This document shows, piece after piece, positions 1 through 11,190 of a stretch of DNA of 64,000 nucleotides (its first letter is position 1; each line of letters starts with the position of its first letter). The notes beneath the pieces were generated by a model. That model was not told where the DNA came from. It searched no databases and was given only the letters and a program-made list of their open reading frames with translations. The translations under genes were made by a program, and so were the position numbers. Source of the stretch: Bolinopsis microptera. Its lineage: Eukaryota > Ctenophora > Tentaculata > Lobata > Bolinopsidae. The stretch covers positions 8,987,460 through 9,051,459 of the forward strand of contig NC_087083.1 of assembly GCF_026151205.1 (NCBI RefSeq). Direction: 5' to 3'.

Positions 1-439
1 TCCTTCCTTATATCTTAGAGTATTATCAAGATGTCGATGGTATACCCTTTTATAAATTGTTTGACGTCTTTGAAGATTAAGGGAAAAAAGCTGTTTTATG
101 TCACTGAGGACTCCTGGACACCACTTTTTGAGGATCTTTCAGTTACTCCTCAAGATCTTTTCCAATATTCTCTCCTTAAGAGAAGATCTGTTTAATTCAA
201 GTGGAACTCCTTCTTCAAATCCAGCTATTTTACTGCACTTGTTTTGTCGCGGTAAGTCATGTAAAAGAAAAAAACAGTGACTCAAAACAACATCTATCGC
301 CAACAAATAAAAACGCGTACTGACTGGAGATCAAACGCGCGCTGTAAATGAAGAGAGACACGTACTGGAGCTCAACAGAACTTTTCGTTCGACTTTTCGT
401 TCGACAATTCAAACGTTCACAAGAGGTAAAACAAAGAAA
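1..439. other. Non-coding flank, nothing recognised
   Basis: AT-rich sequence up to the 66-bp minisatellite. A 60-codon frame at 98-280 has no recognisable motif and no splice context that I trust. I see no gene here. Confidence 0.4.
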
Positions 440-985
440 ATGACTCCTGATCGCAGCCTGATATCTCGCATTGTGTCCACACTCCACGAGAGAAAAGATA
501 CGATCAGCCTGGAGAATGACTACTCGCAGCTTGATATCTCGCCTTGTGTCCACGAGAGAAAAGAGATGATCAGCCTGGAGAATGACTCCTCGCAGCTTGA
601 TATCTCGCCTTGTGTCCACGAGAGAAAAGAGACGATCAGTCTGGAGAATGACTCCTCGCAGCTTGATATCTCGCCTTGTGTCCACGAGAGAAAAGAGACG
701 ATCAGTCTGGAGAATGACTCCTCGCAGCCTGATATCTCGCCTTATGTCCACGAGAGAAAAGAGACGATCAGCCTGGAGAATGACTCCTCGCAGCTTGATA
801 TCTCGCCTTGTGTCCACGAGAGAAAAGAGACGATCAGCCTGGAGAATGACTCCTCGCAGCCTGATATCTCGCCTTGTGTCCACGAGAGAAAAGAGACGAT
901 AAGCTTGGAGAATGCCTACTCGCAGCTTAATATCTCGCCTTGTTTCCACGAGAGAAAAGAGACGAGCCGCCTAAAAAATGGCTAA
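440..985. repeat. 66-bp minisatellite, about 8 copies
   Basis: Tandem units of 66 bp (22 codons) containing CTCGCAGC, GATATCTCGCC and CCACGAGAGAAAAGAGACGA. Because 66 is a multiple of three and the unit lacks stops in several frames, long frames open on both strands (440-985 plus, 257-949 minus). Differences between copies change amino acids freely (Leu/Pro, Cys/Tyr), so nothing suggests coding selection. I treat it as non-coding. Confidence 0.85.
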
Positions 986-2570
986 ATATGTATTGAAGAA
1001 AATGAGACATATTTGACATATACCCAGGAGTCAGGACCAAGCCTAACAAGATCTTAACAGTGAAATGGGAACTAACGGTGAGATGTACCAAGGCATCCTG
1101 ATAACAGAAGACAAGATAACACTAACAATCTAACACGAGACGATGAAACAGACAATAAAGGACGGACACAGTATGCACTAACCTAGCGTGCATTAACACC
1201 GCGTGCACTAACACCGCGTGCACTAACACCGCGTGTACTAACCTAGAGTGCTCGAACACTGCCTACTTGCTGATCACGAGCTACAACCCATCTCCGAAAG
1301 ACAAGGCTGTTACGAACCAGGTTGAACGTAGGTATTTACTATTTACCAGCATTTGGTACTTTTAACACAGTTCTGTAACAGCTGTAAGAATTAGTATTTA
1401 CGAGCTGTCGTGCCGTGCAGAAGTTGAGTGGAGCTTCTGTTGCCAGGTAACAGGTTTTCCGGTCACGTGAGCAACTTCCCGGTTCGTTCCGGATCAGTGA
1501 TTAGCACGAGATTGCTAGCAGTTAGGTGTATGTAGTTAGCAGCGGGCTTTAGTAACTAAGGTGCGACCGGGGGAGAGGAGGGTCGAGAAATCAAAATCTC
1601 TGCTCACGAAAAGAGCCGCACATCAGAGAAGCCCTGAGTTTAAACCAAGTTAGAGTCGCCAGGTATTCGGGTTTCGGGGTCACGTGTGCTATCACGTGAC
1701 GTCACACCATGTCACGTGACTATAACTTGAAAACACGTACTGGAGAGTGTGTCAGTTATTATATATTGTAACGTAAAGTGCAGGTACTGGTGAGCTAGAG
1801 AGAGAGAGAGCTTTATAACACCCAACATGCTCGAGAGAAGGGAGCCGAGGATTGCAGCTGTTAGAGAACACCTGTAATTACCCACACCAAGTCACGTGAC
1901 ACCCTGTTTTAATCTCTCATTGGTGGAGGAGCGGTCACGTGGGTTGAGATTAGTTGCTGGGACCCCCACACGTGGGGTTGTATCATCATGGTGATTGGTC
2001 GGATGGAGTCACGTGGGGTCATAATGATTTGTGGGGACCCCCTGGATGATCAAGCGGTAGATGAGATTGTTTTGCTACACAACCGATCGTGCGACGTGCT
2101 GGGGTATAATAGTACTCGGTGAGAGGGAGAAGCGTCAAGTTTAGTAGAGATCACGTGGGTGAAAGTAGGATCACGTGGGCAGATAGTAGAGTCACGTGGG
2201 CCAGAGACAAAGGTATCACACAATCATACTATAGTTGTAACGTTGCGTCTATAAGTGTCAGGGATTTGCTGGGGGTACTACACCACTGTGAATGGAATGC
2301 TGTATTTATAGATGTAAACAAGTATTCTAAAATACAGTCTGATATTTTCGAGTACACTGAGTCTATAAGGAATGATTAATCTGATTCGGTTACAAGTCTT
2401 TTATAAATGTTTTATAGGAAATATTTTTTATAAATGTTTTATAGGAAATAAGACTGAGTTAAGACTGTTAACCCGGCTTAAATGTTTGAAATCTGATATG
2501 GGAAGTGACAGGCTGGCGTCGTCCGGTTATGAGACTCAGTCCGAATCAGTAAGAAAGAAATAACAGAAAT
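986..2570. promoter_or_regulatory. E-box-rich non-coding DNA
   Basis: No gene recognised. CACGTG is dense, for example near 1463, 1681, 1693, 1714, 1893, 1935, 2011, 2152, 2171 and 2193, usually inside GTCACGTG. A 17-bp repeat built on GCGTGCACTAACACC occurs at about 1190-1245 and a GA run near 1800-1815. The E-boxes could bind bHLH-zip factors of the MYC/USF/TFEB type; whether they do is inference. Confidence 0.4.
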
Positions 2571-2576
2571 ATTAAA

Positions 2577-2768
2577 AAGTCTGATTCTGTCCTCAATTTC
2601 AATCTAAATGAGCAATAAAGTGAGAAATAAAATATAATAATATTGAATCTATAATAAATATGAGTCCGTGAGCTGATTCTGTCCTCAATTTCAATCTAAA
2701 TGAGAAATAAAGTGAGAAATAAAATATAATAATATTGAATCTATAATAAATATGAGTCCGTGAGCTTA
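2577..2768. repeat. Tandem duplication, period about 92 bp
   Basis: Two nearly identical copies, each beginning TGATTCTGTCCTCAATTTCA (2582 and 2674) and ending in ATGAGTCCGTGAGC. A smaller direct repeat of TTTATAAATGTTTTATAGGA lies just upstream at about 2399-2450. Confidence 0.8.
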
Positions 2769-2779
2769 TTACTACTTAC

Positions 2780-3858
2780 TGTGTTTGCGTCTGAGATGAT
2801 TCAGTAACAAAGATCACAATAGTGACTTTAGTATAATCATAAACTGAGTCCGAGTTTCAAACAAAGCTCGGAACATGAAACTTACTTTTGTCCGGAAAAC
2901 AAAATATATTTTCCTTTAATTGAAAAGAGTGGCTATCTGACCTCATCAGACAGCAGAGTGAATATGTGAAACAACACGAAAATAAAATATATGTACATCA
3001 TATCATCGGAAAGTCAAAAGAGAGAAGATCTAAAAATGATATTTGATCTCATTTTTTGACAGTACTAATCCATAATATTTAGAAAACATAACGTCGGTGC
3101 ATGGCATCACATCAACATAAACCCAAAAAAAAGCAGGATACAAAAATATTTGATCAAAGTTTTTTAAGGATGTAAAAAAAAGAGAGAATTAGATCATCAC
3201 TAAATACCGTTGACAAGCTCTCGACGAAAAGAGATATCCTCAGCTCATGATGAACACTCCTGGCTAACAGACGCCAGCCCACAACTCGCTAACAAGCTCG
3301 CTTCAAAGTGCCAACTACAGCTTCATATTAACACAAAAATTTATGAAGGAGCACCTACCGTCGAGAGTCCTGTCTCTTGGAGAGCTGAAATCAACTATTA
3401 CCAAAAGTTTTTAAAAAGATCACACGTGAAACACGTCAACAGGTGAAATATATCAACAGGTGAAGTTGGGGTTAAGTTAAAATTTACCAAAAGTACCGTT
3501 AGCATGGGTTCACAAAAACTGTTTAGAAGCTTTACGTTAGAGTGTTGTGATGGTATACACGTGGAAGTAGACTTTTTTCGACTACACAAATATTTACATG
3601 TGGACATGTACAAGCAGAAGTGTTACCCAAACCATGGTGATAATCACAGTAAATCTGAATATCATTGATAACGACTCAATCGAATCATGATATATTGGAT
3701 TAGAGTAGTTGACATCCTGCTGAAGGCATGAGGATCTATTATTGTCGCTACACGGTGATGCAACACTACCAGGTATTAAAACATAGTTCCTGGCTAAAAA
3801 TTCAATAATAACTTTATCATGGAAACTATAAACTGTAGCACACTGACAATATTCTTGA
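2780..3858. other. Non-coding stretch, nothing firm
   Basis: No known element was recognised. A 78-codon plus-strand frame at 3210-3446 has a plausible amino-acid mix but no family I recognise and no clear splice partners. E-boxes occur at 3424 and 3558. Confidence 0.35.
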
Positions 3859-3860
3859 TA

Positions 3861-6800
3861 TAATAAAACCCCAATTTGACGCAGAGGTTGGGCGAAAGGA
3901 AACGGTGTTAAATCGGTGTTTGTAGTAAATTGGGGCGGGGTAAATCGGTGTTTGCAGTAAATTGGGGCGGGGTAAATTGGTGTTTGCAGTAAATTGGGGC
4001 GGGGTAAATTGGTGTTTGCAGTAAATTGGGGCGGGGTAAATTGGTGTTTGCAGTAAATTGGGGCGGGGTAAATTGGTGTTTGCAGTAAATTGGGGCGGGG
4101 TAAATTGGTGTTAGCAGTAAATTGGGGCGGGGTAAATTGGTGTTTGCAGTAAATTGGGGCGGGGTAAATTGGTGTTTGCAGTAAATTGGGGCGGGGTAAA
4201 TTGGTGTTTGCAGTAAATTGGGGCGGGGTATATTGGTGTTTGCAGTAAATTGGGGCGGGGTAAATTGGTGTTTGCAGTAAATTGGGGCGGGGTAAATTGG
4301 TGTTTGCAGTAAATTGGGGCGGGGTAAATTGGTGTTTGCAGTAAATTGGGGCGGGGTAAATTGGTGTTTGCAGTAAATTGGGGCGGGGTATATTGGTGTT
4401 TGCAGTAAATTGGGGCGGGGTAAATTGGTGTTTGCAGTAAATTGGGGCGGGGTAAATTGGTGTTTGCAGTAAATTGGGGCGGGGTAAATTGGTGTTTGCA
4501 GTAAATTGGGGCGGGGTAAATTGGTGTTTGCAGTAAATTGGGGCGGGGTAAATTGGTGTTTGTAGTAAATTGGGGCGGGGTAAATCGGTGTTTGCAGTAA
4601 ATTGGGGCGGGGTAAATTGGTGTTTGCAGTAAATTGGGGCGGGGTAAATCGGTGTTTGCAGTAAATTGGGGCGGGGTAAATTGGTGTTTGTAGTAAATTG
4701 GGGCGGGGTAAATTGGTGTTTGTAGTAAATTGGGGCGGGGTAAATTGGTGTTTGCAGTAAATTGGGGCGGGGTAAATTGGTGTTTGTAGTAAATTGGGGC
4801 GGGGTAAATTGGTGTTTGCAGTAAATTGGGGCGGGGTAAATTGGTGTTTGCAGTAAATTGGGGCGGGGTAAATTGGTGTTTGTAGTAAATTGGGGCGGGG
4901 TAAATCGGTGTTTGCAGTAAATTGGGGCGGGGTAAATCGGTGTTTGTAGTAAATTGGGGCGGGGTAAATTGGTGTTTGTAGTAAATTGGGGCGGGGTAAA
5001 TCGGTGTTTGTAGTAAATTGGGGCGGGGTAAATCGGTGTTTGCAGTAAATTGGGGCGGGGTAAATTGGTGTTTGCAGTAAATTGGGGCGGGGTAAATTGG
5101 TGTTTGCAGTAAATTGGGGCGGGGTAAATTGGTGTTTGCAGTAAATTGGGGCGGGGTAAATTGGTGTTTGCAGTAAATTGGGGCGGGGTAAATTGGTGTT
5201 TGTAGTAAATTGGGGCGGGGTAAATCGGTGTTTGCAGTAAATTGGGGCGGGGTAAATTGGTGTTTGCAGTAAATTGGGGCGGGGTAAATCGGTGTTTGCA
5301 GTAAATTGGGGCGGGGTAAATTGGTGTTTGTAGTAAATTGGGGCGGGTTAAATTTGTGTTTGTAGTAAATTGGGGCGGGGTAAATTGGTGTTTGCAGTAA
5401 ATTGGGGCGGGGTAAATTGGTGTTTGTAGTAAATTGGGGCGGGGTAAATTGGTGTTTGCAGTAAATTGGGGCGGGGTAAATTGGTGTTTGTAGTAAATTG
5501 GGGCGGGGTAAATTGGTGTTTGCAGTAAATTGGGGCGGGGTAAATTGGTGTTTGCAGTAAATTGGGGCGGGGTAAATTGGTGTTTGTAGTAAATTGGGGC
5601 GGGGTAAATTGGTGTTTGTAGTAAATTGGGGCGGGGTAAATTGGTGTTTGCAGTAAATTGGGGCGGGGTAAATTGGTGTTTGTAGTAAATTGGGGCGGGG
5701 TAAATTGGTGTTTGCAGTAAATTGGGGCGGGGTAAATTGGTGTTTGCAGTAAATTGGGGCGGGGTAAATTGGTGTTTGTAGTAAATTGGGGCGGGGTAAA
5801 TTGGTGTTTGCAGTAAATTGGGGCGGGGTAGATTGGTGTTTGCAGTAAATTGGGGCGGGGTAAATTGGTGTTTGCAGTAAATTGGGGCGGGGTAAATTGG
5901 TGTTTGCAGTAAATTGGGGCGGGGTAAATTGGTGTTTGTAGTAAATTGGGGCGGGGTAAATTGGTGTTTGTAGTAAATTGGGGCGGGGTAAATTGGTGTT
6001 TGCAGTAAATTGGGGCGGGGTAAATTGGTGTTTGTAGTAAATTGGGGCGGGGTAAATTGGTGTTTGCAGTAAATTGGGGCGGGGTAAATTGGTGTTTGTA
6101 GTAAATTGGGGCGGGGTAAATTGGTGTTTGCAGTAAATTGGGGCGGGGTAAATTGGTGTTTGCAGTAAATTGGGGCGGGGTAAATCGGTGTTTGTAGTAA
6201 ATTGGGGCGGGGTAAATTGGTGTTTGCAGTAAATTGGGGCGGGATAAATCGGTGTTTGTAGTAAATTGGGGCGGGGTAAATTGGTGTTTGCAGTAAATTG
6301 GGGCGGGGTAAATCGGTGTTTGCAGTAAATTGGGGCGGGGTAAATTGGTGTTTGTAGTAAATTGGGGCGGGGTAAATTGGTGTTTGCAGTAAATTGGGGC
6401 GGGGTAAATTGGTGTTTGTAGTAAATTGGGGCGGGGTAAATTGGTGTTTGCAGTAAATTGGGGCGGGGTAAATTGGTGTTTGCAGTAAATTGGGGCGGGG
6501 TAAATTGGTGTTTGTAGTAAATTGGGGCGGGGTAAATTGGTGTTTGTAGTAAATTGGGGCGGGGTAAATTGGTGTTTGCAGTAAATTGGGGCGGGGTAAA
6601 TTGGTGTTTGTAGTAAATTGGGGCGGGGTAAATTGGTGTTTGCAGTAAATTGGGGCGGGGTAAATTGGTGTTTGCAGTAAATTGGGGCGGGGTAAATTGG
6701 TGTTTGTAGTAAATTGGGGCGGGGTAAATTGGTGTTTGCAGTAAATTGGGGCGGGGTAGATTGGTGTTTGCAGTAAATTGGGGCGGGGTAAATTGGTGTT

Positions 6801-9800
6801 TGCAGTAAATTGGGGCGGGGTAAATTGGTGTTTGCAGTAAATTGGGGCGGGGTAAATTGGTGTTTGTAGTAAATTGGGGCGGGGTAAATTGGTGTTTGTA
6901 GTAAATTGGGGCGGGGTAAATTGGTGTTTGCAGTAAATTGGGGCGGGGTAAATTGGTGTTTGTAGTAAATTGGGGCGGGGTAAATTGGTGTTTGCAGTAA
7001 ATTGGGGCGGGGTAAATTGGTGTTTGTAGTAAATTGGGGCGGGGTAAATTGGTGTTTGCAGTAAATTGGGGCGGGGTAAATTGGTGTTTGCAGTAAATTG
7101 GGGCGGGGTAAATCGGTGTTTGTAGTAAATTGGGGCGGGGTAAATTGGTGTTTGCAGTAAATTGGGGCGGGATAAATCGGTGTTTGTAGTAAATTGGGGC
7201 GGGGTAAATTGGTGTTTGCAGTAAATTGGGGCGGGGTAAATCGGTGTTTGCAGTAAATTGGGGCGGGGTAAATTGGTGTTTGTAGTAAATTGGGGCGGGG
7301 TAAATTGGTGTTTGCAGTAAATTGGGGCGGGGTAAATTGGTGTTTGTAGTAAATTGGGGCGGGGTAAATTGGTGTTTGCAGTAAATTGGGGCGGGGTAAA
7401 TTGGTGTTTGCAGTAAATTGGGGCGGGGTAAATCGGTGTTTGTAGTAAATTGGGGCGGGGTAAATTGGTGTTTGCAGTAAATTGGGGCGGGATAAATCGG
7501 TGTTTGTAGTAAATTGGGGCGGGGTAAATTGGTGTTTGCAGTAAATTGGGGCGGGGTAAATCGGTGTTTGCAGTAAATTGGGGCGGGGTAAATTGGTGTT
7601 TGCAGTAAATTGGGGCGGGGTAAATCGGTGTTTGCAGTAAATTGGGGCGGGGTAAATTGGTGTTTGCAGTAAATTGGGGCGGGGTAAATTGGTGTTTGCA
7701 GTAAATTGGGGCGGGGTAAATCGGTGTTTGTAGTAAATTGGGGCGGGGTAAATTGGTGTTTGCAGTAAATTGGGGCGGGGTAAATTGGTGTTTGCAGTAA
7801 ATTGGGGCGGGGTAAATTGGTGTTTGCAGTAAATTGGGGCGGGGTAAATCGGTGTTTGTAGTAAATTGGGGCGGGGTAAATTGGTGTTTGCAGTAAATTG
7901 GGGCGGGATAAATCGGTGTTTGTAGTAAATTGGGGCGGGGTAAATTGGTGTTTGCAGTAAATTGGGGCGGGGTAAATTGGTGTTTGCAGTAAATTGGGGC
8001 GGGGTAAATTGGTGTTTGTAGTAAATTGGGGCGGGGTAAATTGGTGTTTGCAGTAAATTGGGGCGGGGTAAATTGGTGTTTGTAGTAAATTGGGGCGGGG
8101 TAAATTGGTGTTTGCAGTAAATTGGGGCGGGGTAAATTGGTGTTTGTAGTAAATTGGGGCGGGGTAAATTGGTGTTTGCAGTAAATTGGGGCGGGGTAAA
8201 TTGGTGTTTGCAGTAAATTGGGGCGGGGTAAATCGGTGTTTGTAGTAAATTGGGGCGGGGTAAATTGGTGTTTGCAGTAAATTGGGGCGGGATAAATCGG
8301 TGTTTGTAGTAAATTGGGGCGGGGTAAATTGGTGTTTGTAGTAAATTGGGGCGGGGTAAATCGGTGTTTGCAGTAAATTGGGGCGGGGTAAATTGGTGTT
8401 TGTAGTAAATTGGGGCGGGGTAAATTGGTGTTTGCAGTAAATTGGGGCGGGGTAAATTGGTGTTTGTAGTAAATTGGGGCGGGGTAAATTGGTGTTTGCA
8501 GTAAATTGGGGCGGGGTAAATTGGTGTTTGCAGTAAATTGGGGCGGGGTAAATTGGTGTTTGTAGTAAATTGGGGCGGGGTAAATTGGTGTTTGCAGTAA
8601 ATTGGGGCGGGATAAATCGGTGTTTGTAGTAAATTGGGGCGGGGTAAATTGGTGTTTGCAGTAAATTGGGGCGGGGTTAATCGGTGTTTGCAGTAAATTG
8701 GGGCGGGGTAAATTGGTGTTTGCAGTAAATTGGGGCGGGGTAAATCGGTGTTTGCAGTAAATTGGGGCGGGGTAAATTGGTGTTTGCAGTAAATTGGGGC
8801 GGGGTAAATTGGTGTTTGCAGTAAATTGGGGCGGGGTAAATCGGTGTTTGTAGTAAATTGGGGCGGGGTAAATTGGTGTTTGCAGTAAATTGGGGCGGGA
8901 TAAATCGGTGTTTGTAGTAAATTGGGGCGGGGTAAATTGGTGTTTGCAGTAAATTGGGGCGGGGTAAATTGGTGTTTGCAGTAAATTGGGTTGGGGTAAA
9001 TCGGTGTTTGTAGTAAATTGGGGCGGGGTAAATTGGTGTTTGCAGTAAATTGGGGCGGGATAAATCGGTGTTTGTAGTAAATTGGGGCGGGGTAAATTGG
9101 TGTTTGCAGTAAATTGGGGCGGGGTAAATCGGTGTTTGCAGTAAATTGGGGCGGGGTAAATTGGTGTTTGTAGTAAATTGGGGCGGGGTAAATTGGTGTT
9201 TGCAGTAAATTGGGGCGGGGTAAATTGGTGTTTGCAGTAAATTGGGGCGGGGTAAATCGGTGTTTGTAGTAAATTGGGGCGGGGTAAATTGGTGTTTGCA
9301 GTAAATTGGGGCGGGATAAATCGGTGTTTGTAGTAAATTGGGGCGGGGTAAATTGGTGTTTGCAGTAAATTGGGGCGGGGTAAATCGGTGTTTGCAGTAA
9401 ATTGGGGCGGGGTAAATTGGTGTTTGCAGTAAATTGGGGCGGGGTAAATCGGTGTTTGCAGTAAATTGGGGCGGGGTAAATTGGTGTTTGCAGTAAATTG
9501 GGGCGGGGTAAATTGGTGTTTGCAGTAAATTGGGGCGGGGTAAATCGGTGTTTGTAGTAAATTGGGGCGGGGTAAATTGGTGTTTGCAGTAAATTGGGGC
9601 GGGGTAAATTGGTGTTTGCAGTAAATTGGGGCGGGGTAAATTGGTGTTTGCAGTAAATTGGGGCGGGGTAAATCGGTGTTTGTAGTAAATTGGGGCGGGG
9701 TAAATTGGTGTTTGCAGTAAATTGGGGCGGGATAAATCGGTGTTTGTAGTAAATTGGGGCGGGGTAAATTGGTGTTTGCAGTAAATTGGGGCGGGGTAAA

Positions 9801-11190
9801 TTGGTGTTTGCAGTAAATTGGGGCGGGGTAAATTGGTGTTTGTAGTAAATTGGGGCGGGGTAAATTGGTGTTTGCAGTAAATTGGGGCGGGGTAAATTGG
9901 TGTTTGTAGTAAATTGGGGCGGGGTAAATTGGTGTTTGCAGTAAATTGGGGCGGGGTAAATTGGTGTTTGTAGTAAATTGGGGCGGGGTAAATTGGTGTT
10001 TGCAGTAAATTGGGGCGGGGTAAATTGGTGTTTGCAGTAAATTGGGGCGGGGTAAATCGGTGTTTGTAGTAAATTGGGGCGGGGTAAATTGGTGTTTGCA
10101 GTAAATTGGGGCGGGATAAATCGGTGTTTGTAGTAAATTGGGGCGGGGTAAATTGGTGTTTGTAGTAAATTGGGGCGGGGTAAATCGGTGTTTGCAGTAA
10201 ATTGGGGCGGGGTAAATTGGTGTTTGTAGTAAATTGGGGCGGGGTAAATTGGTGTTTGCAGTAAATTGGGGCGGGGTAAATTGGTGTTTGTAGTAAATTG
10301 GGGCGGGGTAAATTGGTGTTTGCAGTAAATTGGGGCGGGGTAAATTGGTGTTTGCAGTAAATTGGGGCGGGGTAAATTGGTGTTTGTAGTAAATTGGGGC
10401 GGGGTAAATTGGTGTTTGCAGTAAATTGGGGCGGGATAAATCGGTGTTTGTAGTAAATTGGGGCGGGGTAAATTGGTGTTTGCAGTAAATTGGGGCGGGG
10501 TTAATCGGTGTTTGCAGTAAATTGGGGCGGGGTAAATTGGTGTTTGCAGTAAATTGGGGCGGGGTAAATCGGTGTTTGCAGTAAATTGGGGCGGGGTAAA
10601 TTGGTGTTTGCAGTAAATTGGGGCGGGGTAAATTGGTGTTTGCAGTAAATTGGGGCGGGGTAAATCGGTGTTTGTAGTAAATTGGGGCGGGGTAAATTGG
10701 TGTTTGCAGTAAATTGGGGCGGGATAAATCGGTGTTTGTAGTAAATTGGGGCGTGGTAAATTGGTGTTTGCAGTAAATTGGGGCGGGGTAAATTGGTGTT
10801 TGCAGTAAATTGGGTTGGGGTAAATCGGTGTTTGTAGTAAATTGGGGCGGGGTAAATTGGTGTTTGCAGTAAATTGGGGCGGGATAAATCGGTGTTTGTA
10901 GTAAATTGGGGCGGGGTAAATTGGTGTTTGCAGTAAATTGGGGCGGGGTAAATCGGTGTTTGCAGTAAATTGGGGCGGGGTAAATTGGTGTTTGCAGTAA
11001 ATTGGGGCGGGGTAAATCGGTGTTTGTAGTAAATTGGGGCGGGGTAAATTGGTGTTTGCAGTAAATTGGGGCGGGATAAATCGGTGTTTGTAGTAAATTG
11101 GGGCGGGGTAAATTGGTGTTTGCAGTAAATTGGGGCGGGGTAAATTGGTGTTTGCAGTAAATTGGGGCGGGGTAAATTGGTGTTTTACTG
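3861..11190. mobile_element. Tigger/pogo-like element blown up by satellite expansion
   Basis: The outermost bases of the satellite block look like the two ends of the Tigger-like elements found at 49679-50899 and 56641-56802. The left end (from 3861) carries AAAACCCCAATTTGACGC followed by a GCGAAAGGAAAC segment that matches the subterminal GGGGAAAGGAAA of the 49.7-kb element. The right end reads GGTAAATTGGTGTTTTACTG, one base different from the terminus at 50880-50899 apart from the usual C/T variant. TA precedes the left end (3859-3860), but the right flank is CA, so the target duplication is imperfect. I infer one element whose subterminal repeat expanded in place. Confidence 0.6.
3909..11184. 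repeat. 32-bp satellite, about 227 tandem units
   Basis: An uninterrupted array with a 32-bp unit that is itself a diverged dimer of 16-mers: GTAAATTGGTGTTTGC then AGTAAATTGGGGCGGG. Variants recur in ordered patterns: CAG/TAG, ATTGG/ATCGG, GGGG/GGGA. Rare private variants repeat at exact multiples of 32: GGTAGATT at 5831 and 6759 (928 bp apart), and GGGTTGGGG at 8991 and 10815 (1824 bp apart). Higher-order units have therefore been duplicated as blocks. No long frame is open in this array. Each unit carries a GC-box-like GGGGCGGGG and a forkhead-like TGTTTGC. Confidence 0.95.

Noticed and set aside
257-985. Frames of 181 and 230 codons across the 66-bp repeat
   Set aside because: They are open on both strands, copy differences are mostly non-synonymous, and there is no splice context.
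3210-3446. 78-codon plus-strand frame with gene-like composition
   Set aside because: No family recognised, no in-frame neighbours with good splice sites, and the local sequence is otherwise repeat-rich.
3909-11184. CRISPR-like array of 32-bp repeats
   Set aside because: Units are directly adjacent with no unique spacers, and the host is clearly eukaryotic. It is a satellite.
3909-11184. CENP-B box in the satellite, given its pogo/Tigger link
   Set aside because: The unit contains no match to the TTCG...CGGG core of the CENP-B box, so centromere function is not supported.
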